Below, piece by piece: positions 41,037 to 51,613 of a stretch of 64,000 nucleotides of DNA. Every line of letters starts with the position of its first letter. The first letter of the stretch is position 1. A program made the position numbers and the translations under genes. The DNA comes from Corynebacterium testudinoris (GTDB lineage: Bacteria > Actinomycetota > Actinomycetes > Mycobacteriales > Mycobacteriaceae): NCBI RefSeq assembly GCF_001021045.1, contig NZ_CP011545.1, forward strand, positions 2,604,001 to 2,668,000, given 5' to 3'. The notes below the pieces were generated by a model. The model did not search any database, was not told where the DNA came from, and saw only the letters and a list, made by a program, of their open reading frames with translations.

Positions 41037-42128
41037 ATGAGTAAGGTTCGCGTAGCGATTGTGGGCGTGGGTAACTGCGCCGCGTCCCTGGTGCAAGGCA
41101 TTGAGTTCTACCAGGATGCCTCCCCCGATGAGAAGGTTCCCGGCCTCATGCACGTGACTTTCGGCAAGTACCACGTCGGCGATGTGGAGATTGTCAGCGC
41201 TTTCGACGTCGACGAGGCGAAGGTGGGCACGGACCTGGCGGACGCCATCGAGGCCTCGCGCAACTGCACCATCAAGATTGCCGATGTCCCGGCCACCGGC
41301 GTCACCGTCCAGCGCGGCCCGACCCTCGACGGACTGGGCAAGCACTACCGCGAGACCATCACGGAGTCTTCGGCCGATCCGGTCGATGTGGCAACGATGC
41401 TTCGCGACGCCGCCGTTGACGTCGTCGTCTCCTACCTCCCGGTCGGCTCCGAGCAGGCCGACAAGTTCTACGCCCAGGCGGCCATTGACGCCGGCTGCGC
41501 CTTCGTCAATGCCCTCCCGGTCTTCATCGCGTCCGACCCGGAGTGGGCCCAGAAGTTCATCGACGCGGGCCTGCCCATCGTCGGCGATGACATCAAATCC
41601 CAGGTGGGTGCGACGATCACCCACCGTGTCATGGCGAAGCTGTTCGAAGACCGCGGTGTGCGCCTGGAGCGCACCATGCAGCTCAATGTCGGCGGCAACA
41701 TGGACTTCAAGAACATGCTCGACCGCGATCGCCTCGAATCGAAGAAGATCTCCAAGACCCAGGCCGTGACGTCGAACCTGGTCGATTCCCCCATCGCTGG
41801 CAAGACCGCCGACCGCAACGTCCACATCGGCCCCTCGGACTACGTCGAGTGGCTGGATGATCGCAAGTGGGCCTACGTTCGCCTCGAAGGCACCGCCTTC
41901 GGCGAGGTTCCCCTCAACTTGGAGTACAAGTTGGAGGTGTGGGACTCGCCGAACTCCGCAGGCATCATTATCGACGCCGTGCGTGCCGCCAAGATCGCCC
42001 TCGACCGCAAGGTCGCCGGCCCCGTGCTTCCTGCCAGCGCATATCTGATGAAGTCCCCGCCGGTTCAGCTCGGCGACGATGAGGCCCGCGCGCAGCTCGA
42101 AGCGTTCATTATCGGCGCGGATGAATAG
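41037..42128 (+). CDS. ino1: Inositol-3-phosphate synthase
   Basis: A 363-residue myo-inositol-1-phosphate synthase. It converts glucose-6-phosphate to inositol-1-phosphate using NAD, the first step toward phosphatidylinositol, mannosylated lipids and mycothiol. The N-terminal nucleotide-binding loop [20 protein letters not shown] and the SQVGAT and [12 protein letters not shown] motifs are conserved. A strong Shine-Dalgarno, AAGGAGTGATT, precedes ATG 41037. The gene is followed by a MarR regulator. Confidence 0.95.
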   Translation: MSKVRVAIVGVGNCAASLVQGIEFYQDASPDEKVPGLMHVTFGKYHVGDVEIVSAFDVDEAKVGTDLADAIEASRNCTIKIADVPATGVTVQRGPTLDGLGKHYRETITESSADPVDVATMLRDAAVDVVVSYLPVGSEQADKFYAQAAIDAGCAFVNALPVFIASDPEWAQKFIDAGLPIVGDDIKSQVGATITHRVMAKLFEDRGVRLERTMQLNVGGNMDFKNMLDRDRLESKKISKTQAVTSNLVDSPIAGKTADRNVHIGPSDYVEWLDDRKWAYVRLEGTAFGEVPLNLEYKLEVWDSPNSAGIIIDAVRAAKIALDRKVAGPVLPASAYLMKSPPVQLGDDEARAQLEAFIIGADE

Positions 42129-42171
42129 TAGGTAGACCGTTTTAAGTGCAAACGTGTCTATCATGGGTTCT

Positions 42172-42633
42172 ATGACAAAACCGAACCCTGAGGACATAGC
42201 TGCCCGGATTCGTCCGGCACTGACAAAGCTCTACGTGATGTACTTCCGCATCGCCGAGCAGTCGGACCTGACAGGACCCCAACTGTCGATCATGGCCCGC
42301 CTCAAGGACAACGGACCTTCCCGCATCAGCGAAATAGCGCGCGGGGAGGGCATCCGTATGCCTACCGCGTCTAATGCCTTGCATCAGTTGGAGCAGCGGG
42401 AATTGGTCGATCGCATCCGCGACGAGAATGATCGGCGCGGGGTGCGCGTCGCGTTGACCCCCCTGGGGGAAAGCGAGCTCAAGCGTGTCGGCGATGAGCG
42501 CACCAAGTATCTCGCCGATATGATTTCCACCCTCGATGACTCGGAGTTGGAGCGGGCATCGGAGCTGGCGGAGGTTATTAACAAGCTGGCGGAGGTCTAT
42601 GGGGCGGATCTTATTGACACGAACAACGCTTAG
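42172..42633 (+). CDS. MarR-family transcriptional regulator
   Basis: A 153-residue winged-helix regulator (LTGPQLSIMARLKDNGPSRISEIARGEGIRMPTASNALHQLEQRELVDRIRDENDRRGVRVALT). ATG 42172 is preferred because TATCAT lies just upstream as a -10 box for a leaderless mRNA; ATGs at 42154 and 42163 are alternatives. It may control ino1 or its own downstream neighbour; neither is proved. Confidence 0.85.
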   Translation: MTKPNPEDIAARIRPALTKLYVMYFRIAEQSDLTGPQLSIMARLKDNGPSRISEIARGEGIRMPTASNALHQLEQRELVDRIRDENDRRGVRVALTPLGESELKRVGDERTKYLADMISTLDDSELERASELAEVINKLAEVYGADLIDTNNA

Positions 42634-42653
42634 ACGGAAAAATTGGGTCCGTC

Positions 42654-43607
42654 ATGGCACCCCACTCCCCTGATTCTGACCCGCCCGAGCCCGCCCGGCT
42701 CCTCATTGCTTGGCGCCCTGATTCGCCCGGCACAGAGGCCATTGAACTGGCGGCGTGGCTCAGCCGCACGACGAATGTCCGCATCCGAGTCGTCAGCACC
42801 TTCGTCCGGCCGTGGCCCGCGACGTCGTTAAGCAAGCTGGGCGGTAAGTACCGGAAGTGGTTCCATAAGGAAGCCGCCGCCAGCGAGGCGGCGGTGAAGC
42901 GGGCGTTGAGCACCGCGGGCATCGATAAGCATTTTTGGGATGAGACGATCAGTGTCTTCGCTGACGGCCCCTCCGAGACCGTGCTGCTCACCGAGGCCGC
43001 TGAGGCCTTCGACGCCCAATTGGTCATCTTGGGCTCCGATGCCGCTGCCCCCAAGGGCCGGTTCCTCGCCGGTTCCACGACTGACGCCCTGCTGCATTCC
43101 TCCCCGCGCACCCTCGCGCTGGCGCCCCGCGCGGTGAAACTATCCAAGCGCGGCGTCACCCGCATCAACTTCGCCTACCTGGAAAGCAAGGGCGATGAGC
43201 GGAATGATTCGCTGCACTACGCCGCCAAGATCGCCGAAGAATGGGCCGTGGGCTTGCGTATCCTCGCGTTCTCCCCCTCCGGGATCGCTGATGCCCCGGT
43301 CAACAGCAAGGTCGACTTCACCCGCGAGCTGGTTGATGAATGGCGGGAGCACTCCCTCGCCATGCTCGACCGGGCCCACGATTCGGTCCATGGTGCTTTC
43401 CCGGAGCTCGACGTCGAATCCGAGATTGGTACGGGTTCCGGCTGGTCAGGGGCGATCGATTCTCTCAAGTGGAAGAAGGGTGACCTGCTCATCCTCAGTT
43501 CGGACCCACCCGGCGCGATTGAGCGCGTCTTCCTCGGGTCCACGGCAACCGAGTTCCTCCGCCACGTCGAGGTTCCGGTGGTGATCCGGCCGGCCCCCAC
43601 CCATTAG
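42654..43607 (+). CDS. Universal stress protein-like protein
   Basis: A 317-residue protein with two Usp-like domains. The N-terminal half (LLIAWRPDSPGTEAIELAAWLSR) ends in LVILGSDAAAPKGRFLAGSTTDALLHSS, and the second half in LLILSSDPPGAIERVFLGSTATEFLRH. The ATP-binding glycine motifs are only partly kept, in contrast to the tandem Usp at 13172-14068. It may act as a regulator rather than an ATP-binding protein. Confidence 0.8.
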   Translation: MAPHSPDSDPPEPARLLIAWRPDSPGTEAIELAAWLSRTTNVRIRVVSTFVRPWPATSLSKLGGKYRKWFHKEAAASEAAVKRALSTAGIDKHFWDETISVFADGPSETVLLTEAAEAFDAQLVILGSDAAAPKGRFLAGSTTDALLHSSPRTLALAPRAVKLSKRGVTRINFAYLESKGDERNDSLHYAAKIAEEWAVGLRILAFSPSGIADAPVNSKVDFTRELVDEWREHSLAMLDRAHDSVHGAFPELDVESEIGTGSGWSGAIDSLKWKKGDLLILSSDPPGAIERVFLGSTATEFLRHVEVPVVIRPAPTH

Positions 43608-43628
43608 TGAGGGTCTAGAGTGGGGAGC

Positions 43629-44162
43629 ATGACTGAGGAGCGGCCAGGTGACTACGATCCCGACAGCAATCGTCGGTGGGGTTGGCGCGGCTTCCTCGAG
43701 CACCCGGAAAATGACCTCACGGCCGACGCGGATTTTGCTAACCTCCGGCCGCCGGACCCGCAGTCCCCGGAGGAGCTAGCGTCCTGGCTTGATCCGGTAG
43801 TGCAGGCCGAGCGTAACCGGCAGTCTTCGCGTCAGGCGTTGCAGTTCCTCGCCGCCATCCCCGCGATCACCTTCGTCCTCGGTCTGGGCCTGCTTGTGGT
43901 GTTCCGCCTTATCGGTGGGCCGGAGTGCGTGGCGGGCGAGGCGGTGTGGCTGTGCACGAGGACCTCGCAGATCATCTGGCCGCTGGTCACCAGCATCGTG
44001 CCCATCATCGGCGTGCTCGGCTGCGCGATCATCATGACCCGCAAGCTCAACAGCTACACCCGCTGGCGCCCGTGGATGGGTGTGTTCTGGGTGATGGTGC
44101 CCTTCTGCATGGTCTGGCTCATCACCGCCGGTCAGATCCTTATTCCAGCCCTAGAAAACTAA
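43629..44162 (+). CDS. Hypothetical membrane protein
   Basis: A 177-residue protein with an acidic cytoplasmic N-terminus (about residues 1-70) and three hydrophobic helices ([35 protein letters not shown] and [20 protein letters not shown]). The start ATG 43629 follows GTGGGGAGC. The last 23 bp overlap the convergent trhO gene. I recognise no family. Confidence 0.75.
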   Translation: MTEERPGDYDPDSNRRWGWRGFLEHPENDLTADADFANLRPPDPQSPEELASWLDPVVQAERNRQSSRQALQFLAAIPAITFVLGLGLLVVFRLIGGPECVAGEAVWLCTRTSQIIWPLVTSIVPIIGVLGCAIIMTRKLNSYTRWRPWMGVFWVMVPFCMVWLITAGQILIPALEN

Positions 44163-45045
44163 CGCATTCGGCGCGGCCGCAGTGGGCGGTCGCCGGGGAC
44201 GCGGCGCAGGTTTCGCACACGAGGGCTTGCTGCCGGCACGTGTCTTCATTGGCGCAGTTAATGAAGTTGTTCGTCGCCGCGTGGCAGTGAATGCAGTGGC
44301 CCAGCTCTTGGTAGTCGTCGCCGAATTCGACGTGCATGCGCTTGTCAAAGACATACAGCGAGCCCTCCCACAGGCCCTGGTTGCCAAACTTTTCGCCGTA
44401 GCGGACGATGCCGCCGTCGATTTGGTAGACCTCCTCGAACCCGCGGTTTTTCATCAGTGAAGACAGGATTTCGCAGCGCACCCCGCCGGTGCAGTAGGTG
44501 ACCACGGGGTGGTTTTTCATCCAGTCGTACTTGCCGGACTCGATTTCCGCGAGGAAATCGTGGGTGGTGTTCACATCGGGCACGACGGCCCCCTTGAACT
44601 TGCCGATCTCCGCTTCCATCGCATTGCGGCCATCGAAGAAGACGACGTCGTCCCCGCGGGCGTCGACAAGCTCATTGACCTCTTCGGGCTTGAGGTGCAC
44701 GCCTCCGCCGACGACCCCGCCTTCGTCGACTTTCAGTTCCCCGGCGGCGCCGAAGGCGACGATCTCCTCGCGGACCTTGACGCTGAGCTTGGGAAAGTCC
44801 TCCGCCCCGCCCTCGGACCACTTGAACTCCATGTCCTTGAAGCCCGGGTAGTCGCGGGTCTTGCGGATGTACTTCTTGCACGCCGCGATATCGCCGCCGA
44901 CGGTGCCATTGATGCCGTGGGTAGAGATGAGGATGCGGCCGCGCAGCCCCAGCGATTCGCAGAGGTCACGCTGCCAAAGCATCACCGCCTTGGGGTCGGC
45001 GATGGGGGTGAAGCGGTAGTACAGGAGGATTTTGCTGAGAGACAC
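44140..45045 (-). CDS. trhO: tRNA uridine(34) hydroxylase TrhO, rhodanese family
   Basis: A 301-residue rhodanese-domain protein (YceA type). The N-terminal ferredoxin-like domain starts [18 protein letters not shown]. The rhodanese active loop CTGGVRCE holds the catalytic cysteine. A cysteine-rich C-terminal part ([33 protein letters not shown]) fits zinc binding. TrhO installs 5-hydroxyuridine at the tRNA wobble position using prephenate-derived or oxygen-derived chemistry. The 3' end overlaps the convergent membrane-protein gene by 23 bp. Confidence 0.9.
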   Translation of the reverse strand: MSLSKILLYYRFTPIADPKAVMLWQRDLCESLGLRGRILISTHGINGTVGGDIAACKKYIRKTRDYPGFKDMEFKWSEGGAEDFPKLSVKVREEIVAFGAAGELKVDEGGVVGGGVHLKPEEVNELVDARGDDVVFFDGRNAMEAEIGKFKGAVVPDVNTTHDFLAEIESGKYDWMKNHPVVTYCTGGVRCEILSSLMKNRGFEEVYQIDGGIVRYGEKFGNQGLWEGSLYVFDKRMHVEFGDDYQELGHCIHCHAATNNFINCANEDTCRQQALVCETCAASPATAHCGRAECVSFLGLE

Positions 45046-45055
45046 AGCCGTTAGC

Positions 45056-46549
45056 TTACTTCTTGCGATACAGCGACTTGCGCCAGTACTCCGGCTCGGA
45101 GGTGACCAGCACGCCGAGGTTGCGGAAAATACCCTCGTCGACCGATCCCAAGATCGTGGTGGTGTGCGCCTCGCAACCTCCCAGGTTCTTCAACTCGGCC
45201 AGGGCCCGGCGCGCCTCATCACTGCCAGCAGCGGAGACGGACAACGCGATGAGGACCTCATCGGTGTGCAGGCGCGGATTGCGGGAACCCAGGTGGGTGG
45301 TCTTGAGCGTCTGGATCGGCTCGATGGCTTCCGGGGACAGCAGGTGAGTCTCCCGATCGATGCCCGCGAGGTGCTTGAGCGCGTTAAGCAACATGCCGGC
45401 GGAACAACCCAGCAGTTCCGTCGTCTTGCCGGTGATGATGGTGCCATCGGCCAGCTCCATGGCCGCACCCGGCAGCCCCGTCTGTTCCGCGACCTCCAAC
45501 GCCGGGGCGACGACGACGCGATCCTCGACGTGGCAGCCCGCCTTGCTCATCACCATGGCGACGCGCGCGGAGAGAGTGTCGTCGAGCTCGTCCCGGCGCT
45601 CATCCACCAGGGCCTTGTAGTAGCGGCGGATGATCTCCTGCCGGGATGCCTCGCGGCACACGGCATCGTCGGAGATGCAATAGCCCGCCATGTTGACGCC
45701 CATGTCGGTCGGCGACTGGTAGGGGCTCGTCCCGGCCAGCGTCTCCAGGAGGGTCTTGAGCAGCGGGAACACCTCAACGTCGCGGTTGTAACTGGTTACC
45801 TGCTCGCCATAGGCCGCGAGGTGGAAAGGGTCGATGACGTTGATGTCATCCAAGTCAACGGTCGCGGCCTCGTAGGCGAGGTTGACGGGGTGTTCTAGCG
45901 GCAGGTTCCAAATGGGGAAGGTCTCAAACTTGGCGTAACCAGCCCGGATACCCCGCTGGTACTCGTGGTAAACCTGCGACAGGCAGGTGGCCAGCTTGCC
46001 CGAACCCGGCCCCGGCGCGGTGACGACGATGACATCGCGCGAGGTTTCCACGTATTCATTGACGCCGAAGCCCTCCTCCGACACGATCCGCCGCGTATCG
46101 GCGGGGTAGCCGGGAATGACGCGGTGGCGCGACACCTTCAGCCCGAGGCGTTCCAGCCGATCGATGAAAGTCTGCGCCATCGGGTTATCGTCGGTGAGCT
46201 GGGTGATCACGACATTTTCCACCAGGAAGCCACGCTCGCGGAACACATCGATGAGGCGCAGTGCATCTTCCTCATAAGGAATGCCCAAGTCCGCGCGCAC
46301 CTTTTGGCGTTCTAGGTCCTTGGCGTTGAGGCAGACGACGATCTCCAGGTCGTCCTTGATCCGCTCGAGCATCGCGATCTTGTTGTCCGGCGTGAAGCCG
46401 GGCAGCACGCGGGAGGCATGCATATCGTCGAAAAGCTTGCCACCCATCTCGAGATAGAGTTTGCCGCCGATCTCGCGGCGGCGAGCATTGATGTGCTCCG
46501 ACTGCATCTCGATGTAACGATCACGGTCGAATCCGATGGCATGTGGCAT
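45056..46549 (-). CDS. DUF1846 family protein
   Basis: A 497-residue cytoplasmic protein of the DUF1846 family, found in many Firmicutes and actinobacteria, of unknown function. Features include the P-loop-like [21 protein letters not shown], and the conserved [21 protein letters not shown]-terminus. The family has a P-loop-type fold. It ends 10 bp before trhO on the same strand and is divergent from the glycosylase. Confidence 0.88.
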   Translation of the reverse strand: MPHAIGFDRDRYIEMQSEHINARRREIGGKLYLEMGGKLFDDMHASRVLPGFTPDNKIAMLERIKDDLEIVVCLNAKDLERQKVRADLGIPYEEDALRLIDVFRERGFLVENVVITQLTDDNPMAQTFIDRLERLGLKVSRHRVIPGYPADTRRIVSEEGFGVNEYVETSRDVIVVTAPGPGSGKLATCLSQVYHEYQRGIRAGYAKFETFPIWNLPLEHPVNLAYEAATVDLDDINVIDPFHLAAYGEQVTSYNRDVEVFPLLKTLLETLAGTSPYQSPTDMGVNMAGYCISDDAVCREASRQEIIRRYYKALVDERRDELDDTLSARVAMVMSKAGCHVEDRVVVAPALEVAEQTGLPGAAMELADGTIITGKTTELLGCSAGMLLNALKHLAGIDRETHLLSPEAIEPIQTLKTTHLGSRNPRLHTDEVLIALSVSAAGSDEARRALAELKNLGGCEAHTTTILGSVDEGIFRNLGVLVTSEPEYWRKSLYRKK

Positions 46550-46619
46550 GCGGTGAGCCCTCCGAAGCAGTCCCTTGATGACGCTCCCGACTCTACCGCG
46601 TCCGCATTACACTGTGCGC

Positions 46620-47432
46620 ATGCCCGAAGGTCACGTCATCCACCGCCTCGCCAATGAGCTCAACGAACGCTTCGCGGGCCGCGACCTGCACATCACCTCC
46701 CCCCAGGGGAGGTTCGCCGCTGAGGCATCGCTTATCGACGGCGCGCCCATCACCCATGCGGAAGCACGAGGCAAGCACTTATTCATCGACGTCGACGCGC
46801 CTCACCCCGAGCACATCCTCTACATCCACTTAGGGCTCATCGGGGAAATGCGTTTCGAGCCCACCGACGACGTGTGGGGCCAGATTCGCCTGCGGATCGA
46901 CAACGGCGAGGAGGCCGCCAACCTGCGCGGACCCCAATGGTGCCGGTTGATCACGGACGCCGAATACGACATCGCCGTGGCCAAGCTCGGCGAAGATCCC
47001 CTGCGCGAAGATGCCTCCCCCGACCACCTCTGGCCCCGCGTCTCCCGCTCCGGCCGCAGCATCGGCTCCCTGCTCATGGACCAAAAACTCTTCGCCGGCG
47101 TGGGCAACATCTACCGCGCGGAAACGCTCTTCCGCCTCGGCATCTCCCCCTTCCTCCCCGGCAACCAGCTCGAACGCAACGAGTTCGACAGCATCTGGTT
47201 CGACCTCGTGGGCCTCATGAACGACGGAGTTCGGGCCGGACGCATTGATACCGTCCGACCCGAACACACCCCGGAAGCCATGAACCGCGAGCCCCGCAAG
47301 GACGACCACGGCGGCGAAGTCTACGTCTACCGCCGCTCCGGCCAACCCTGCTTCGTCTGCGGCACCGATATTGCAGAGAAGGTCATGGAGGGCCGGAACC
47401 TCTTCTGGTGTCCCGGCTGCCAACCCGACTAG
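46620..47432 (+). CDS. Endonuclease VIII/Fpg-family DNA glycosylase
   Basis: A 270-residue Fpg/Nei-family base-excision repair enzyme. The N-terminus MPEGHVIHRLA provides the catalytic proline and glutamate. The helix-two-turn-helix contains DQKLFAGVGNIYRAETLFRLG. The C-terminal zinc finger has CFVCGTDIAE and WCPGC. PEGH rather than PELP points to the Nei subgroup of actinobacteria, which removes oxidised pyrimidines and repairs apurinic sites. It ends with a 4-bp overlap with the convergent MHS transporter gene. Confidence 0.88.
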   Translation: MPEGHVIHRLANELNERFAGRDLHITSPQGRFAAEASLIDGAPITHAEARGKHLFIDVDAPHPEHILYIHLGLIGEMRFEPTDDVWGQIRLRIDNGEEAANLRGPQWCRLITDAEYDIAVAKLGEDPLREDASPDHLWPRVSRSGRSIGSLLMDQKLFAGVGNIYRAETLFRLGISPFLPGNQLERNEFDSIWFDLVGLMNDGVRAGRIDTVRPEHTPEAMNREPRKDDHGGEVYVYRRSGQPCFVCGTDIAEKVMEGRNLFWCPGCQPD

Positions 47433-48769
47433 TTGAGGGGTTTGCCCTGGATACCCTTCGGTACCATGAGCACCGCGATGAGGGAGATGAGGGAGACCAC
47501 CGCGATGTAGATGCCGATGGAGATGGAGGTGCCGGTGGCGTCGAGAAGCAGTGCGGCGATCATCGGGGCGAAGGCGCCACCGATGATGGAGCCGATGGCG
47601 TATCCGATGGACACGCCCGAGAGGCGGACCTCCGGCGGGAACATCTCGGCATACAGCGCCGACTGCGGGCCATACGTCGCGCCGAGCAGGATGCCCAAGA
47701 CCACCATCGAGAGGATGAAGAGCGCGACATTGCCCGTATCCACGAGCAGCCACATGGGCACCGCCCACAGGATCGACCCGATGTAGCCGAGGGCGAAGGT
47801 TTGCTTACGGCCAATCGTGTCGGAGAGCCCGCCGAACACCAGGGTCGCGATGATCCACGCGATGGCCGTTGCCGAGGTCACCGCCAGGGTGGTGGTGCGG
47901 TCATAGCCGACGTTCTTCGTGCCGTAGGAGACGATGAAGGCGATGGCCATGTAACCGGCCGCGTTGACGCCCGCGAAGATGAGGGCGGCGAGGACGACCT
48001 TGCCGGTGTGGTTGCGGAAGAGCTCCGACAGCGGGGCCGAAGACTTCTTCTTCAACTCCTCCAGCTCGGCGAAGACGGGGGATTCCTCCACGAGGCGGCG
48101 GATCAAGAACCCGACGACGATGAGCACCAGTGAGGAGACGAACGGGATGCGCCAGCCCCAGGATTCGAACTGCTCGGTGGTCAGCGTGGCGGAGAGCACG
48201 AGCATGAACAGGGTGGCCAACAGCATGCCGGCGGGGACGCCGACCTGCGGGAAGGACCCGAAGTAGCCGCGGCGCTGAACCGGGGCATGCTCGACGGCCA
48301 GGAGTGCGGCGCCGCCCCATTCGCCACCGGCGGACAGGCCCTGCAGGATGCGCAGCAGCACGAGGATGATCGGCGCGGCGATGCCGATGGCGGCGTAGTT
48401 GGGCAGCAGACCCATGGCGACGGTCGCGCCACCCATGCCCAGCAGCGTGACCACAAGGACGGGCTTGCGGCCCAGGCGATCGCCCAGGTGACCGGCAATG
48501 ACCGCGCCGAGCGGGCGGAAGAGGAAGGAGATACCCAGCGACGCCCAGGACACGATCTGCGCCATGGTGGCGTTGTCGTTGGAGGCCGGGTTGAAGTACT
48601 GGGCAGCGAAAATGAGAGCCGCTGCCTGGGCATAGATGAAGAAGTCGAACCACTCGATGGTGGTGCCGACCATGGCCCCCGCGAGGACGCGACGGTGCTC
48701 GGAGGTAATCGGCTCAGGGGTGGGCGGGGAGGCGGAATCGGTGTGCTCGGTGGGAGTGGCGGTAGTCAT
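47429..48769 (-). CDS. MHS-family MFS permease, probable phenylacetate uptake
   Basis: A 446-residue metabolite:H+ symporter-type permease with 12 helices. The family signature GTTIEWFDFFIYAQAAALIF lies in helix 1, and the loop 2-3 motif is GDRLGRKPVL. It is transcribed with paaK upstream on the same strand, at the edge of the phenylacetate locus, so phenylacetate or a related aromatic acid is the likely substrate (inferred from location). Its stop overlaps that of the Nei gene. Confidence 0.88.
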   Translation of the reverse strand: MTTATPTEHTDSASPPTPEPITSEHRRVLAGAMVGTTIEWFDFFIYAQAAALIFAAQYFNPASNDNATMAQIVSWASLGISFLFRPLGAVIAGHLGDRLGRKPVLVVTLLGMGGATVAMGLLPNYAAIGIAAPIILVLLRILQGLSAGGEWGGAALLAVEHAPVQRRGYFGSFPQVGVPAGMLLATLFMLVLSATLTTEQFESWGWRIPFVSSLVLIVVGFLIRRLVEESPVFAELEELKKKSSAPLSELFRNHTGKVVLAALIFAGVNAAGYMAIAFIVSYGTKNVGYDRTTTLAVTSATAIAWIIATLVFGGLSDTIGRKQTFALGYIGSILWAVPMWLLVDTGNVALFILSMVVLGILLGATYGPQSALYAEMFPPEVRLSGVSIGYAIGSIIGGAFAPMIAALLLDATGTSISIGIYIAVVSLISLIAVLMVPKGIQGKPLN

Positions 48770-48852
48770 CTCAGTAACTCTCTTCTAGCCCGAGAAGGCC
48801 GACAGCGTCAGCTGCCGTCGGCCTGGCGGGTGCACTAAAGAGAAGGAGGGGG

Positions 48853-50166
48853 TTAGCTCTTGGGGCGGTTATCGACGATGCGCTTGGCTTTGCCTTCGCC
48901 GGAGTCGACGGCAGAACGAATATCGACGTCGACGGACACGCCGATGCGGTCCTTGATGAGCTTGCGCAGGTGCAGCTGAGAGTTGGTGATCTCATCTGCC
49001 GTGCGCCCGGGGGCGTGTTCGACCACGAGGGTGAGGTGGTCCATGCGTCCGCGCTTGGAGAGCACGCACTGGTAGCGCGGGCGAAGGTTATGGTCCTCCA
49101 CGATCAGTTCTTCGAACTGGGAGGGGAAGCAGTTGACGCCGCGGAGGATGATCATGTCATCATTGCGGGCGCTGATGCGTCCGAGGCGGCGCATCGAGCG
49201 AGCCGTTCCCGGCAGCAAGCGGGTGAGGTCGTGCGTGCGGTAGCGAATGACCGGGAAGGCTTCCTTGGTCAAGGGGGTGATGACCAATTCGCCGAGCTCA
49301 CCATCCGGCACTGGCTCCTGGGTCTCGGGGTGGAGGATTTCGGGGTAGAAGTGGTCTTCCCAGATGGTCAGGCCGTCCTTGGTCTCAATGCATTCTTGAG
49401 CCACGCCCGGCCCCATGACCTCCGAGAGCCCGTAGATGTCGGTGGCGTCGATCCCGAAACCGGCCTCCAGGTCCCGGCGCATGCCTTCGGTCCACGGCTC
49501 GGCCCCGAAGATGCCCACCCGCATCGGGCTGGACTCGGGGTCCATGCCTTCCGCGCGCATCCGGTCGAGCACGTTGAGCATGTAGGAAGGCGTGCCGACG
49601 ATCGCGTCCGGCTGGAAGTCACGCATGATCTGCAGCTGGCGGTCCGTCTGCCCACCGGAGGTGGGGATGGCGGTGGCACCGAGCTTTTCCACGCCGTAGT
49701 GCAGGCCCAGGCCGCCAGTGAACAGTCCGTACCCGAAGGTCACCTGCACACGGTCGCCGGGGCGAACGCCACCGGCGCTCAGCGAGCGCGCGACCAATTC
49801 GGCCCAGGTCTCGATGTCATTGCGGGTGTATCCCACCACGGTGGGCTGACCAGTGGTGCCCGACGATGCGTGGATCCGCGCGATTTGGTGTTTCTGCACG
49901 GCGAACATCCCGAAGGGGTATTCGGATCTCAGGATGGCCTTATCCGTGAAGGGGAACAGGCTGATGTCCTTGAGTTCTTTGAAATCGTCCGGGTGGACTC
50001 CCCGGGCATCAAAATCCCGCTTGTAGTGCGGGACGTTGTAGTACGCGTGCCGCAGAGTGTTTTTCATGCGCTCGGTTTGCAGCGCAGTGATTTCATCGCG
50101 CGAGGCGTACTCGATGCTGGTCTGGGGCCCGTTGATCGTGGAGGTGATGTCGGTGGAGGAAGCCAC
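48853..50166 (-). CDS. paaK: Phenylacetate-CoA ligase
   Basis: A 437-residue adenylate-forming enzyme. It converts phenylacetate, ATP and CoA to phenylacetyl-CoA, the first committed step of the pathway. The AMP-binding signature ASSGTTGQPTVVGYTRND lies at about residue 95, followed by YGLSEVMGPGVAQEC and the C-terminal TPLTKEAFPVIRYRTHDLT. The start ATG is 5-10 bp after GAAAGGACTAC. A PaaR-like palindrome lies about 70-90 bp upstream. It is co-transcribed with the MHS permease. Confidence 0.95.
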   Translation of the reverse strand: MASSTDITSTINGPQTSIEYASRDEITALQTERMKNTLRHAYYNVPHYKRDFDARGVHPDDFKELKDISLFPFTDKAILRSEYPFGMFAVQKHQIARIHASSGTTGQPTVVGYTRNDIETWAELVARSLSAGGVRPGDRVQVTFGYGLFTGGLGLHYGVEKLGATAIPTSGGQTDRQLQIMRDFQPDAIVGTPSYMLNVLDRMRAEGMDPESSPMRVGIFGAEPWTEGMRRDLEAGFGIDATDIYGLSEVMGPGVAQECIETKDGLTIWEDHFYPEILHPETQEPVPDGELGELVITPLTKEAFPVIRYRTHDLTRLLPGTARSMRRLGRISARNDDMIILRGVNCFPSQFEELIVEDHNLRPRYQCVLSKRGRMDHLTLVVEHAPGRTADEITNSQLHLRKLIKDRIGVSVDVDIRSAVDSGEGKAKRIVDNRPKS

Positions 50167-50234
50167 TGCGTAGTCCTTTCTATGCCCGCCGAATGTGTCG
50201 GGTGCAGGCGATTGGCAACGATGATTACCAATTA

Positions 50235-50254
50235 CTAACCGACCAATCGGTCAG
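50235..50254. promoter_or_regulatory. PaaR-type operator upstream of paaK
   Basis: A palindrome CTAACCGA - 4 bp - TCGGTCAG contains the core ACCG-N6-CGGT shared with three other sites at this locus. Confidence 0.7.
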
Positions 50255-50418
50255 CGAGCATGTGGCACAGGTTACAACCGTCCGTCTGTAACGTGCAACA
50301 CATTCACAATAAAAGGTCCTAAAGATTCTCAGCTTTCACCCGAACACTACCCCCGAATCTCCGCAGCATCTCCCCATCAGCCCAGCACAGCGCGCCGATG
50401 CCCCGAACACCCCTGGGA

Positions 50419-51027
50419 CTACCCCTCACGAATAAGAATCCCATCAAAAACGAGCCGCGGGGTGATCGCGGCCATCTCCTCCGGCGTGTACTTGCCGCCG
50501 GGCCGGTACCACTCGACGATGGAGTTGATCATGCCGAAAATGAGGCGGCCAATCACCCCCGCCTCCAGCGCATCGTTGACCAGCCCTTTTTCCTGAGCAT
50601 CCCGGACGACATCGATAAGCTCCTGCGTCAGCCTGCGACGACGCTCAAGGATTTGCAGCTCCACATCCGTGTTCCCCCGCAAGCGGAGCAGGAGCCGGAC
50701 GTAGGCCGGGTATTCACAGAGCACGCGGGTGGAGCCCGCGACGAGCAACTCCAGCTTCTCGACGGTGCTCCCCGCCTCCTGCGTGGCGGACTCGATCACC
50801 GTGGTCAGCTCCGCGAGGGCCTTGTCGGTGGCCTCGACGAGGATCTCTTCCTTGGAGGTGATGTGATGATAAATGGCCGATTTGCTCAAGCCCAGGCGCG
50901 CCGCCAGGGTGCCCATCGATGTCGCCTCGTAGCCATGCTGGTTGAACACCTCTACGGCGATGCGAATGACGTCCTCGCGGCCATAACCGGGACGACCCCG
51001 GCCGCCGGAATTTCCTGACAGCGGCAT
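50419..51027 (-). CDS. paaR: TetR-family regulator of phenylacetate catabolism (PaaR-like)
   Basis: A 202-residue TetR regulator. The helix-turn-helix is GYGREDVIRIAVEVFNQHGYEATSMGTLAARLGLSKSAIYHHITSKEEILVEA, and the C-terminal domain has the FadR/PaaR-like acyl-CoA-sensing appearance. It is divergent from the PaaI gene, with a large palindrome between them. Phenylacetyl-CoA is the expected inducer from known PaaR proteins. It should repress paaK, paaI, paaA-H and paaZ through the shared sites. Confidence 0.88.
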   Translation of the reverse strand: MPLSGNSGGRGRPGYGREDVIRIAVEVFNQHGYEATSMGTLAARLGLSKSAIYHHITSKEEILVEATDKALAELTTVIESATQEAGSTVEKLELLVAGSTRVLCEYPAYVRLLLRLRGNTDVELQILERRRRLTQELIDVVRDAQEKGLVNDALEAGVIGRLIFGMINSIVEWYRPGGKYTPEEMAAITPRLVFDGILIREG

Positions 51028-51122
51028 GCCATTCTCCTCACATCGGATTTCACTCGATTGTCCCCCATTTAAGCAGCCACACCCGGGCGCATATCCCCTC
51101 GGATGACGTAGACTCTCCGCTC

Positions 51123-51146
51123 AATACCGACCAACTGGTCAGTATT
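51123..51146. promoter_or_regulatory. PaaR-type operator between paaR and paaI
   Basis: A 24-bp near-perfect palindrome with half-sites AATAC and GTATT at its ends and the core ACCG-N6-TGGT in the middle. It is shared by the divergent paaR and paaI genes. Confidence 0.7.
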
Positions 51147-51166
51147 CCACTAGTTCAGGAGCCCCC

Positions 51167-51598
51167 ATGAGCCCCATCCTCGCCCCCGGCGTTGCTACCG
51201 ATCCCCAGCTGGAGCACGTGCGCACCATGTTCGAGACCGACCTCGCCTCCCAAGGCATCGGCATGACCATCACCCACCTCGGCCTCGGCGAAGCGCGTGG
51301 CACCTTCACCATTCGCCCCGACATGTGCAACGGCCACCACACCGCGCAGGGTGGATACCTGTTCATCTTCGCCGACTCGCTTTTTGCCGGGGCCTGTAAT
51401 TCCCACGGCGAGGTCGCCGTCGCCGCCCAGGTGGGCATCCACTACCTCGCGCCAGCCTTCGAGGGGGATGTTGTCGAAGGTCATGCGGTGGAGAGGCGGA
51501 CCTGGGGCCGCAACGGCATCACCGACGTCACACTCACCGTCAACGGAAAAGTCATTGCCGAGTTTCGGGGGACGTCCCGCACCATCCCCCGGCGCTAG
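51167..51598 (+). CDS. paaI: Hotdog-fold acyl-CoA thioesterase PaaI
   Basis: A 143-residue hotdog thioesterase. The helix containing the catalytic site reads CNGHHTAQGGYLFIFADSLFAGACNS, with the HxxxxGG motif of PaaI. PaaI hydrolyses CoA esters that accumulate when the pathway stalls, protecting the CoA pool. The start ATG follows TTCAGGAGCC. It lies directly before the paaA promoter, separated by about 90 bp. Confidence 0.92.
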   Translation: MSPILAPGVATDPQLEHVRTMFETDLASQGIGMTITHLGLGEARGTFTIRPDMCNGHHTAQGGYLFIFADSLFAGACNSHGEVAVAAQVGIHYLAPAFEGDVVEGHAVERRTWGRNGITDVTLTVNGKVIAEFRGTSRTIPRR

Positions 51599-51613
51599 CC
51601 CGGGAGAAAAAGA

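Noticed and set aside
40995..42197. A 400-codon minus-strand frame opposite ino1
   Set aside because: ino1 is intact on the plus strand with a strong Shine-Dalgarno; the opposite frame is composition-driven.
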